Assembly: GCF_021390575.1 (NCBI RefSeq)
Contig: NZ_JAJEJQ010000001.1
Span: forward strand, 3,138,501 to 3,202,500
Reading direction: 5' to 3'
Length of the DNA stretch: 64,000 nucleotides
DNA from: Paraburkholderia adhaesiva
Lineage (GTDB): Bacteria; Pseudomonadota; Gammaproteobacteria; Burkholderiales; Burkholderiaceae
This document shows, piece by piece, positions 56,350 through 63,487 of the stretch; position 1 is the first letter of the stretch, and every line of letters begins with the position of its first letter. A program made the translations under genes and the position numbers. A model generated the notes under the pieces. It was given only the letters and a program-made list of their open reading frames with translations. It had not been told where the DNA came from and did not search any database.

Positions 56350-56941
56350 GCCTTGCGCGGGGAAGGCTCTTCCGCCCCGAAGCCGTCATCAAGCAAGCCC
56401 GCGAGCGCATCGTGCGGATTGAGCGAATCGGAAGACGCTCAATGCATCGAGCGGTCTCGCCCGAGCAAACCGCCGTCTGGCGCAGTGCCACTGCCAACCA
56501 GCGAACGGTGAAGAAGCCGATGCAAGCCTGGGAGGACGAAATCGAGGGCCTGAACGACGTAGCCGCCGTGAACGTCGAACTTTACCATCATCAGCGCACC
56601 ACCATAAGCACCTCGATACAACCGCCCCGCACAAATGCAGCCGCCAGAGGGAAAAGAATCGTAGCGACGTTCTACGCGCGCAGTATCGCTTTCCGTGGTG
56701 CCCGCCGTACGTCGGCGCTTACCAGGGCGCAGCGATTGTGAAACTGCGTTGCCTGCGCTGCCGACCTGTATCGGCCCGATCCGCAACACAGGACTTCGAC
56801 GGCAAGTGGCACTGGCGGCGGCTCCCAAATGCCGGCTCTCAGACAAGAACAACGGCCTGATGAATGACCGTCGACACTCGCCCTCTGCGCACCGTCGAGG
56901 ATCAGGACGACATCGGCGGTCGGGGTTCGGCCATCAGGCCT
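56350..56941. other. Unassigned region beside IS3 remnant
   Basis: These roughly 590 bp contain no gene I can support. A 131-codon open frame (56346-56741) and an antisense one exist, but neither has family motifs, a ribosome site or the codon bias of neighbours. The composition is less GC-biased than the flagellar genes, which fits decayed or acquired DNA. The 18-bp sequence at 56704-56721 recurs at 59973-59990. Confidence 0.5.
56704..56721. repeat. Left copy of an 18-bp direct repeat
   Basis: GCCGTACGTCGGCGCTTA occurs here and, identically and in the same orientation, at 59973-59990. The two copies bracket about 3.25 kb that hold the periplasmic orphan gene, both fliA copies and the lysozyme-like pair. 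The core is nearly palindromic. It could be a recombination scar or a chance chromosomal motif. Confidence 0.5.
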
Positions 56942-57568
56942 CTACGGGGAGATGGTCACCGTCGTCTCGGATTCGTACGCGAGCCGCACGTGGCTATAGC
57001 GCTTTAGCGACCGCATAACCGTAACGAGATCCGGACGATTTACCCGAATGGAATGGGCAGTACCCGACTTGTACTCGAAGGTCAGGAGATTTAGCTTGAG
57101 GTTGATACCGGTTACTACCACGACGCCGCTGAAGGTTCGGAGTGCCTGAAAGCCCTCCTGATTTGCGCCAGGCGAATGCTGGGTCACCTTTGCCGTGCGA
57201 TCAAGGAGTGTGAGCGCAGCGCCCTGAGCGGGCGTCAATTCGGTGACGTATGGCTCCAGGAAACTCGCCGTGAGCTTGTCGCCGACCTTGACTGCGTTGA
57301 GCACGTCGGGAAAATCTTTCGCACTGTAGCTCCGATCTTCGTGGCCTGGCACGGTCACGACGATGAGTGCGTTCTTTGTGTCGATCAGGCTGATGGTGCC
57401 GCTTTCAGTGTCGACCGACGCGCCGCGTGGCACGGCTTGCGCAGGCGCCGAGGCCGCCATGTCGTCCGCACGGCACTCGGGCGCCCAGCTTGTGGACAAG
57501 GCAATGAAGGCGACGAAGAGCGCGCTGCGACGCGCAACGGAAATGCATGCGTTCAATCGGAAGAGCAT
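56942..57568 (-). CDS. Unknown periplasmic protein with signal peptide
   Basis: The 208-residue product has a Sec signal peptide (about 1-34, hydrophobic SALFVAFIALSTSWA, cleavage near ECRA-DD). The mature protein is beta-rich, with ALIVVTVPGHEDRSYSAKDF, LEPYVTELTPAQGAALTLLD and, later, GVVVVTGINLKLNLLTFEYK. I do not recognise the family. The ATG at 57568 is chosen as the start of the signal peptide, ahead of an in-frame alternative at 57667. It lies in the cargo of the fliA-repeat island, downstream of the first copy, in the same orientation as the small secreted gene there. Confidence 0.65.
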   Translation of the reverse strand: MLFRLNACISVARRSALFVAFIALSTSWAPECRADDMAASAPAQAVPRGASVDTESGTISLIDTKNALIVVTVPGHEDRSYSAKDFPDVLNAVKVGDKLTASFLEPYVTELTPAQGAALTLLDRTAKVTQHSPGANQEGFQALRTFSGVVVVTGINLKLNLLTFEYKSGTAHSIRVNRPDLVTVMRSLKRYSHVRLAYESETTVTISP

Positions 57569-57901
57569 GGAAGCCCCCTCGGTGCAATCAGGCGTCACGC
57601 TCGCTGTGCCCGTCCGGAACCGAAGCGAGTTCTTTCGCAGCCTAGCACCACAAGACGTGCATACCATCGGACCTTGGTCTTACCTGGTCGCGATCGCGGG
57701 CGAAGCCGATTGCTTTTTCGTGAGTGGCCATACTGGGCGGCCGCGCGACTCCGATACCAGCCGCTGCAAGCAGGATGGCGCGACCGGCGGCAATGGGTCG
57801 AACGGAGTTCTTTCCCGGAAACCTGCAAAGAACCTTTTTCGGGCCTCGTTCGGGCCCGCAACAGTCTCAACGCGAGCCATCACCGGCTCACCACCACACC
57901 C
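57569..57901. other. Gap containing duplicated fliA downstream flank
   Basis: These 333 bp hold no gene. From about 57781 to 57901 the sequence resembles the flank downstream of the intact fliA (61631-61750), for example GGGTCGAAC...CCCGGAAACCTGC and CGGCTCACCACCACACCCTC. The duplication therefore includes about 120 bp beyond the gene. The promoter of the orphan periplasmic gene should also lie here. Confidence 0.65.
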
Positions 57902-58351
57902 TCAAGCCTGATTCTCCGTACTCGCCCACGCCATCTCACGCAACCGCGTACGCAGCCGCGCAACAGCCTGGCTGTGCAACTGGCACACGCGCGACTCGCT
58001 AACCTCCATCACCGCGCCGATCTCGCGCAGGTTCATACCGCGCTCGTAATAGAGCGACATTAGCAGCTTCTCACGCTCAGGCAGACGATCGATCGATTCG
58101 ATCAGCGCGCCGCGCAGACTATCGTCGAGCAGCGCCGAAAGCGGGTCCGTGTGATCGACGCAATAACGGTCGAGGAACGGTTCATCCTCAGCGGAGCGGT
58201 CAAAGTCTTCGTAGTAGATGAGCTGGCTGCCGTGCAGGTCCTGCAGCATCGACTGATATTCGTCGAGCGGCATGTTCAGGTGACCCGCGACCTCAGTCTC
58301 ACTCGCCGCACGCCCAAGTCGCTGCTCAACCTGATGCACGGCCATCTCCAC
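57902..58351 (-). pseudogene. Duplicated 3' part of fliA, in frame (regions 3 and 4)
   Basis: This 149-codon open frame equals residues 98-246 of the intact FliA at 61751-62491. The protein is identical over all 148 residues after the first, while I count 21 base differences in about 450 bp, all synonymous. It keeps sigma region 3 and the region 4 helix-turn-helix (REKLLMSLYYERGMNLREIG) but lacks region 2, so it cannot direct -10 recognition. Homology ends abruptly at about 58358. It begins with GTG and has no clear ribosome site. It is either an unexpressed fragment of a donor allele or a short FlgM-binding protein; I list it as a partial duplicate. Confidence 0.85.
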
Positions 58352-58379
58352 TTCGCGCGCTGCTCGTTTCGCAACTGAC

Positions 58380-58853
58380 TTAACGGCCCGATTCCGGGAC
58401 CGCTGAGCGTAAGTGGAATGCCTTGCCGTTGAAGACGTACCAGTAGGTACCGTGCTCTTTGCTCTCGTTGCGGCTTCCCTGCACAGTCAACATGCAGCTA
58501 TTCGCGCGGTACGCCAGCGGCTCCGTCACATCGAGCGGCCAGTCGGAAACGGTAAACGGCAACGAGGTTACGCGGCCGGTTTTCACATCGATTGCTGCCG
58601 CCATGACGCAACCGGCACCGCAGCCCCATTGCGCGAGTCGGTAGTGCCCTGCGAAGTTGACCGGCCCGCGCGAGACGTCCGCCACAGCACTGCGAAACGC
58701 GCGCGAGCCCGCATCGAATACGAGGCGCGGAGGTACGCGTCCTGCCTGAACCGTTGCCGGGCAATCCTCGAACGAGGCTGGCTGCTGCGCATGGGCGACG
58801 CCGGACACCGTAGCTAGAGCGGTCAGCACAACGAGTAGGGGCAATTTGCACAT
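58380..58853 (-). CDS. Small secreted protein, candidate immunity partner
   Basis: The 157-residue protein has a Sec signal peptide (MCKLPLLVVLTALATVSGVA, cleavage after HA near residue 22). A compact domain follows with FAGHYRLAQWGCGAGCVMAA and AIDVKTGRV and a paired-cysteine pattern that suggests disulphides. I know this pattern only from uncharacterised secreted proteins. It starts 3 bp after the stop of the lysozyme-like gene, so the two are co-translated. The order toxin then exported partner is that of periplasmic effector-immunity pairs; the immunity role is an inference. Confidence 0.72.
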   Translation of the reverse strand: MCKLPLLVVLTALATVSGVAHAQQPASFEDCPATVQAGRVPPRLVFDAGSRAFRSAVADVSRGPVNFAGHYRLAQWGCGAGCVMAAAIDVKTGRVTSLPFTVSDWPLDVTEPLAYRANSCMLTVQGSRNESKEHGTYWYVFNGKAFHLRSAVPESGR

Positions 58854-58856
58854 GGC

Positions 58857-59243
58857 TCAATACCAGTGGTGGCTTTTCCAGAATTCCCGGGCCCGAAATG
58901 ACGAATGATAGCGCCCGTAAATGTAGCGGATGCCGCCCTGGCATTCTTCAACTGCGTTGCCAAAGGATGCTTCGCCGCGTGGGTTCAATCCGTACTGTGC
59001 GCGCAAGAGCTGGAACAGACCTCGCGCCGTTGAGGAGCCGTTCCGCGCATTCACAACGCCCGTCGACTCCTGAGCCAGTATCCATAACAGATCGTGAAAA
59101 TCCGCTGACGACTTGCCTTCCTTCCGCATGGCATCGCGCAGAGCAAGTTGCACATTCAGCGGCACAACGCTAACGGGCTTTTCCTGCCATCCGCCTTTCG
59201 TTGCTCTTAAATGGTGGTGTGTGCGTGGATGCGTAGCTGCCAT
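58857..59243 (-). CDS. Small lysozyme-like (SLT-fold) protein, candidate antibacterial effector
   Basis: The 128-residue protein has the transglycosylase fold signature: ILAQESTGVV with the likely catalytic Glu59, ARGLFQLLRAQYG, a later CQGGIRYIYGRY, and the FWKSHHWY ending typical of SLT/APF-type transglycosylases. There is no signal peptide or membrane segment, so it cannot reach peptidoglycan by Sec alone. The ATG at 59243 has AGGGAG 9-14 bp upstream; in-frame upstream sequence is unrelated. A secreted partner follows after 3 bp. A type VI effector delivered into rivals is plausible. A prophage lysozyme remnant is the alternative. No vgrG or PAAR gene is in the window. Confidence 0.78.
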   Translation of the reverse strand: MAATHPRTHHHLRATKGGWQEKPVSVVPLNVQLALRDAMRKEGKSSADFHDLLWILAQESTGVVNARNGSSTARGLFQLLRAQYGLNPRGEASFGNAVEECQGGIRYIYGRYHSSFRAREFWKSHHWY

Positions 59244-59435
59244 TGATTTGGCTCCCTGGTTTGAAGGAGCGGCCACGCTAGCACGAAAGAACGGCGAGCA
59301 ATCTCGATTAGATGCACAGGCGGTCTGCCGGCCCGAACAAGGCCACGCGGTCCAGGAGAGGGTCCTGGATGGTCGCTGACAGCCCCTTAACGGCCCCCAA
59401 CGGCCGGGCTGCATTTCACCACTCCACCGTCACGA

Positions 59436-59851
59436 CTGATTCTCCGTACTCGCCCACGCCATCTCACGCAACCGCGTGCGCAACCTCGCAACGGCCTGAC
59501 TGTGCAACTGGCACACGCGCGACTCGCTAACCTCCATCACCGCGCCGATCTCGCGCAGGTTCATCCCGCGCTCGTAATAGAGCGACATCAACAGCTTCTC
59601 GCGCTCGGGCAGACGGTCGATCGATTCGATCAGCGCGCCGCGCAGGCTATCGTCGAGCAGCGCCGAAAGCGGGTCCGTGTGATCAACGCAGTAACGATCG
59701 AGGAACGGCTCGTCCTCGGCGGAACGGTCGAAGTCTTCCTAGTAGATAAGCTGGCTGCCATGCAGGTCCTGCAGCATCGACTGATCCAAGTCGCTGCTCA
59801 ACCTGATGCACGGCCATCTCCACTTTGCGCGACGTGCGGCGCAGGTTGCGC
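59436..59851 (-). pseudogene. Second, decayed copy of the fliA 3' part
   Basis: This copy matches fliA from its stop codon region to about codon 90. It carries a nonsense change (TAC to TAG within the IYYEDFD segment, near 59741) and a 56-bp deletion at about 59784 that shifts the frame. Most other differences are synonymous. It cannot make a FliA fragment beyond short pieces. It lies between the lysozyme-like pair and the MltF-like gene. Confidence 0.88.
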
Positions 59852-59972
59852 TGCAATGCGGTGCGTACTGAAAGGGTGATCGCGAACGTGCCATCCATGG
59901 TTGCTCGGCAGGTGACACACCCCCTGATCCAGATCAAGCCCATGGTCGCCGCACAGAGTTCTGCTGCTGTTA

Positions 59973-59990
59973 GCCGTACGTCGGCGCTTA
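59973..59990. repeat. Right copy of the 18-bp direct repeat
   Basis: GCCGTACGTCGGCGCTTA is identical to 56704-56721 in the same orientation. It lies in the 228-bp stretch between the decayed fliA copy and the MltF-like gene, which otherwise has no gene. See the left copy for its possible meaning. Confidence 0.5.
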
Positions 59991-60079
59991 GCCAGAAACG
60001 CGCGCATCATGGGAGATGTTCGTGGCTGCGCGCAGACATCTGGACGGTCGAGAGTGGCTGCGGGGCATAGGAGGACATC

Positions 60080-61570
60080 ATGTCTTTCGCACCTATGTTC
60101 AGGCTCGTCGTCAGCCTTGCATACACAATCGCCCTGCTTGGAGAGGGATCGGCTGGAGCGCTGCAGCACCCCGCCCCGGCATCAGCGCTCCGGCCCGCGC
60201 CTGTGCATCGGCTCAGCGTGCCCACCACCCCGTCGCAGGGCGACTTCAATTCGATGCTCGAGCGGCGCCAGCTTCGCGTGCTCGTGCCCTACAGCCGCAC
60301 GCTCTATTTCATCGACAAGGGGCACGAGCGCGGGCTGACCGCAGAGCTCATGCGTGACTTCGAACGCTATATCAACAAGACCTACGCGAACTGCCTCGGC
60401 AAGCGTCCACTCACGGTGTTCCTGATTCCGACGACGCGCGACCGGCTTCTGCCTAACCTGAACGCCGGGTTGGGCGATATCGCCGCGGGCAATCTCACGG
60501 TTACTGACGAACGGTTGAAACTGGCCGACTTTTTTGTGCCACCAAGCCGCAAACCGGTGCACGAACTGGTCGTGACGGGACCGCGGTCGCCCACGCTTGC
60601 AGCGCTGGACGACCTTGCCGGAAAGACAGTGCAGGTGCGGCGCTCGTCAAGCTACTATGAGAGCCTCACCACACTCGACAGGCAACTGCGCGCGAGCGGC
60701 AAGCCTCCCTTAAAGATCGTTCTTTTGCCTGATGCGCTCGAAGATGAAGACGCGCTTGAAATGCTCAATGCCGGTCTGCTGAATATTCTGGTCGTTGACG
60801 AATGGAAAGCCAGGCTGTGGGGTCAGGTATTACCGAACATCAAGGTTCACAACGATCTCGCTGTTCGAACTGAAGGCTATACAGGCTGGGCAATGCGCAA
60901 GAACAGTCCGCAGCTCCGCGACGCGATGGCGGATTTCTTTCTCAAGCATGTAAAGAAGCAGAGCATCGAAGAGTATCGCCTCGAGAGGTACATGCGGCAC
61001 TTCAAGCAAATTCGTAACAACGATGAGGCTGATGAGCTTCAGCGCTTCGAGCAGACGATCGCGATTTTCCAGACGTACGGCCGGCAATATGGCTTCGATC
61101 CATTGATGCTTGCGGCTCAGGGCTTTCAGGAATCGCAGCTCAACCAGAGCGCCCGCAGCCGCGCTGGGGCAGTCGGCATCATGCAGATCACGCCTGCTAC
61201 TGGCAGGCAGATGAATGTGGGCAACATCATGGTAACGGAGCCCAACATTCACGCTGGTGCGAAATATATGGATCAATTGATGACCCGCTATTTTCCGGAC
61301 GCGCACTTTAGCGAGAATGACCGGTCGCTTTTTGCCTTCGCGAGTTACAACGCCGGTCCGTCAAGGATCGCCAGAATGCGCGACGAAGCACTGAAACTCC
61401 GGCTCGATCCGGACAGCTGGTTCAACAATGTCGAGATCGTCGTCGCCGGGAAGATCGGCATGGAGACTCCCACATACGTGCGCAACGTCTATAAGTATTA
61501 CGTGTCTTATCGCTTGATTACCGAGGCCCAAGCCGTGCGCACCCAGGCGGTCGGGACTGTACGCAAGTAA
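60080..61570 (+). CDS. MltF-like lytic transglycosylase with solute-binding domain
   Basis: The 496-residue protein has an N-terminal signal-like segment (about 8-28), a family 3 solute-binding domain (about 60-300; LRVLVPYSRTLYFIDKGHER, then LADFFVPPSRKPVHELVVTG) and a C-terminal SLT domain. In that domain AAQGFQESQLNQSARSRAGA carries catalytic Glu351 and AVGIMQITPATGRQM follows. This is the MltF architecture; E. coli MltF cuts peptidoglycan strands in the periplasm. ATG 60080 has AGGAGG 6-11 bp upstream. It runs opposite to its neighbours and is convergent with fliA, inside the island of fliA copies. Confidence 0.88.
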   Translation: MSFAPMFRLVVSLAYTIALLGEGSAGALQHPAPASALRPAPVHRLSVPTTPSQGDFNSMLERRQLRVLVPYSRTLYFIDKGHERGLTAELMRDFERYINKTYANCLGKRPLTVFLIPTTRDRLLPNLNAGLGDIAAGNLTVTDERLKLADFFVPPSRKPVHELVVTGPRSPTLAALDDLAGKTVQVRRSSSYYESLTTLDRQLRASGKPPLKIVLLPDALEDEDALEMLNAGLLNILVVDEWKARLWGQVLPNIKVHNDLAVRTEGYTGWAMRKNSPQLRDAMADFFLKHVKKQSIEEYRLERYMRHFKQIRNNDEADELQRFEQTIAIFQTYGRQYGFDPLMLAAQGFQESQLNQSARSRAGAVGIMQITPATGRQMNVGNIMVTEPNIHAGAKYMDQLMTRYFPDAHFSENDRSLFAFASYNAGPSRIARMRDEALKLRLDPDSWFNNVEIVVAGKIGMETPTYVRNVYKYYVSYRLITEAQAVRTQAVGTVRK

Positions 61571-61750
61571 GCAGGGCAGCGTCGATGACCGCTAGTGCCA
61601 GGTAACTGCCATCGAAGCACCGGGGGGGCGAGCGGCGACTGTGGGTCGAACAGAGCCGTTCCCCGGAAACCTGCGACGAACCTCTTTTCAGCCTTAGCTC
61701 AGCCCCAATACGCGCCCGATGCGACCAAGCCTCGGCTCACCACCACACCC

Positions 61751-62491
61751 TCAAGCCTGATTCTCCGTACTCGCCCACGCCATCTCACGCAACCGCGTGC
61801 GCAACCGCGCAACGGCCTGACTGTGCAACTGGCACACGCGCGACTCGCTAACCTCCATCACCGCGCCGATCTCGCGCAGGTTCATACCGCGCTCGTAATA
61901 GAGCGACATCAACAGCTTCTCACGCTCGGGCAAACGATCGATCGATTCGATCAGCGCGCCGCGCAAGCTATCGTCGAGGAGCGCCGAAAGCGGGTCCGTG
62001 TGATCGACGCAATAACGGTCGAGGAACGGCTCGTCCTCGGCGGAACGGTCGAAGTCTTCGTAGTAAATGAGCTGGCTACCGTGCAGGTCCTGCAGCATCG
62101 ACTGATATTCATCGAGCGGCATGTTCAGGTGACCCGCGACCTCAGTCTCACTCGCAGCACGCCCAAGCCGCTGCTCAACCTGATGCACGGCCATCTCCAC
62201 TTCGCGCGACGTGCGACGCAGGCTGCGCGGCAGCCAGTCGTTGCTGCGAAGCTCGTCGAGCATCGCCCCGCGAATCCGCTGGCTCGCGTAGGTTTCGAAT
62301 TGCGCGCCCTGGTCTTCCTTGTAGCGGTTGGCCGCGTCGAGCAGGCCGATCATGCCGGCCTGGATCAAATCGTCGAGGTCGACGCTGGCAGGCATCTTGG
62401 CGACGAGCTGCAGTCCCAGACGCCGCACTAGCGGCGCGTATCTCGCCAGCACGTCGGCCTGCGAGATTTTTCCTTGAGCGTTGTACATCAT
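61751..62491 (-). CDS. fliA: Flagellar sigma factor FliA (sigma-28)
   Basis: The 246-residue sigma factor has region 2 (YAPLVRRLGLQLVAKMPASV, DDLIQAGMIGLLDAANRY and FETYASQRIRGAMLDELR), region 3 (VEMAVHQVEQRLGRAASETE) and the region 4 helix-turn-helix (NLREIGAVMEVSESRVCQLH). It directs RNA polymerase to late flagellar promoters, four of which are visible here, and is held by FlgM. It is the third gene of flhF-flhG-fliA, 42 bp after flhG. Its 3' half is duplicated twice downstream. No sign of damage is seen in this copy. Confidence 0.97.
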   Translation of the reverse strand: MMYNAQGKISQADVLARYAPLVRRLGLQLVAKMPASVDLDDLIQAGMIGLLDAANRYKEDQGAQFETYASQRIRGAMLDELRSNDWLPRSLRRTSREVEMAVHQVEQRLGRAASETEVAGHLNMPLDEYQSMLQDLHGSQLIYYEDFDRSAEDEPFLDRYCVDHTDPLSALLDDSLRGALIESIDRLPEREKLLMSLYYERGMNLREIGAVMEVSESRVCQLHSQAVARLRTRLREMAWASTENQA

Positions 62492-62533
62492 GCTCTCCTG
62501 CTTCTCGTGTCCCCTGTGACCCCGATGCGCCGC

Positions 62534-63487
62534 TTACGCGTGCTGTGTCGAGGGCCGCTCTACGGGTAAGTCAGCCCGCCAGCCCGTATGGGCCGGCGCG
62601 CTTGCGGATTGGTCGCCTGTAACGGAGGAAACAAATGCGTTTGCGCGGTCCGCGTCGGTTTCGCCGGACACGCGTGAGACGCCCGGCAGTCGCGACGACA
62701 GCGACGGGCGCATCGGCCAGTGCGGCAGATCTGCGGCGAGGCGGCGGTAGTCGCGTGCCGAGGGCGCCGACGGAAACGCATCGACGACACAGCGCCCAAG
62801 CGTCTGCGCGCGCGCCGTGTGCGGTTCGGCGGCGATGCAGCCGGCCGATTCCAGCGAAACGTTCAGATAGCGACTCGCCACGCCGACGAGGTTCTCAAGC
62901 GCGGCCTCGGCATCGGCGGCGCTCGCCACATGGTTCGCGAGCACGCGGAACTGCCCGATCGCATGCGCGAAATGCAGGCGCTTCAGGCACGCATAGGTGT
63001 CGGTGATCGACTGCGCGGCGACGCGCATCACGACCAGCACGTCGTGCGCGTGCACGGCGAGCGATGACAGGGCGCCGTCGGCGTCGAGCTGAGTATCGAT
63101 CAACACGACGTCGGCGGGCCCCGCCAGCAATTTCTGCAATTGCTCATCGGAGTACTGCGCACGGGTTTCGGCGGTGACGACAAGCACGCCGAAACCGAGT
63201 GCGTGCTGCCCTGCCGCGTCGGCAAGCTCCATCTCGCCGCGCATGAGGGCCGCGAAGTTGGCGGCGCCGCGCGCCGTACCGAGCATCGCGCACACCGACT
63301 GCGTGCCGGTACATTCGTCGATCACGAGCACGTCCTTGCCCTGTGCCGTGAGCGCGGCGGCAAGATTGACGACGGTGGTGGTGCGGCCTGGCGACCCTGG
63401 GCCGCCCGTCACGGCGACCACGCGCGAGCCTTCGCGCGCGAGCAGCCGCCGCAGTCCTTCGGCCTGGTCGATGACGAATTTATCCAA
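62534..63487 (-). CDS. flhG: Flagellar number regulator FlhG (MinD-like)
   Basis: The 317-residue protein starts with the FlhG pattern MDKFVIDQAEGLRRLLAREG. A P-loop follows, VAVTGGPGSPGRTTTVVNLA (about 24-43), with switch VVLIDT near 128. The usual MinD/FlhG P-loop KGGxGKT has both lysines changed (GGPGSPGRT), so ATP binding may be weakened or altered. FlhG limits flagellar number with FlhF and is membrane-associated. The protein has a long C-terminal Pro/Ser-rich tail. It overlaps flhF by 8 bp. Confidence 0.92.
   Translation of the reverse strand: MDKFVIDQAEGLRRLLAREGSRVVAVTGGPGSPGRTTTVVNLAAALTAQGKDVLVIDECTGTQSVCAMLGTARGAANFAALMRGEMELADAAGQHALGFGVLVVTAETRAQYSDEQLQKLLAGPADVVLIDTQLDADGALSSLAVHAHDVLVVMRVAAQSITDTYACLKRLHFAHAIGQFRVLANHVASAADAEAALENLVGVASRYLNVSLESAGCIAAEPHTARAQTLGRCVVDAFPSAPSARDYRRLAADLPHWPMRPSLSSRLPGVSRVSGETDADRANAFVSSVTGDQSASAPAHTGWRADLPVERPSTQHA

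Noticed and set aside
56346-56741. A 131-codon open frame in the IS-scar region
   Set aside because: No homology pattern, no ribosome site and codon use unlike neighbouring genes. It is best treated as decayed DNA.
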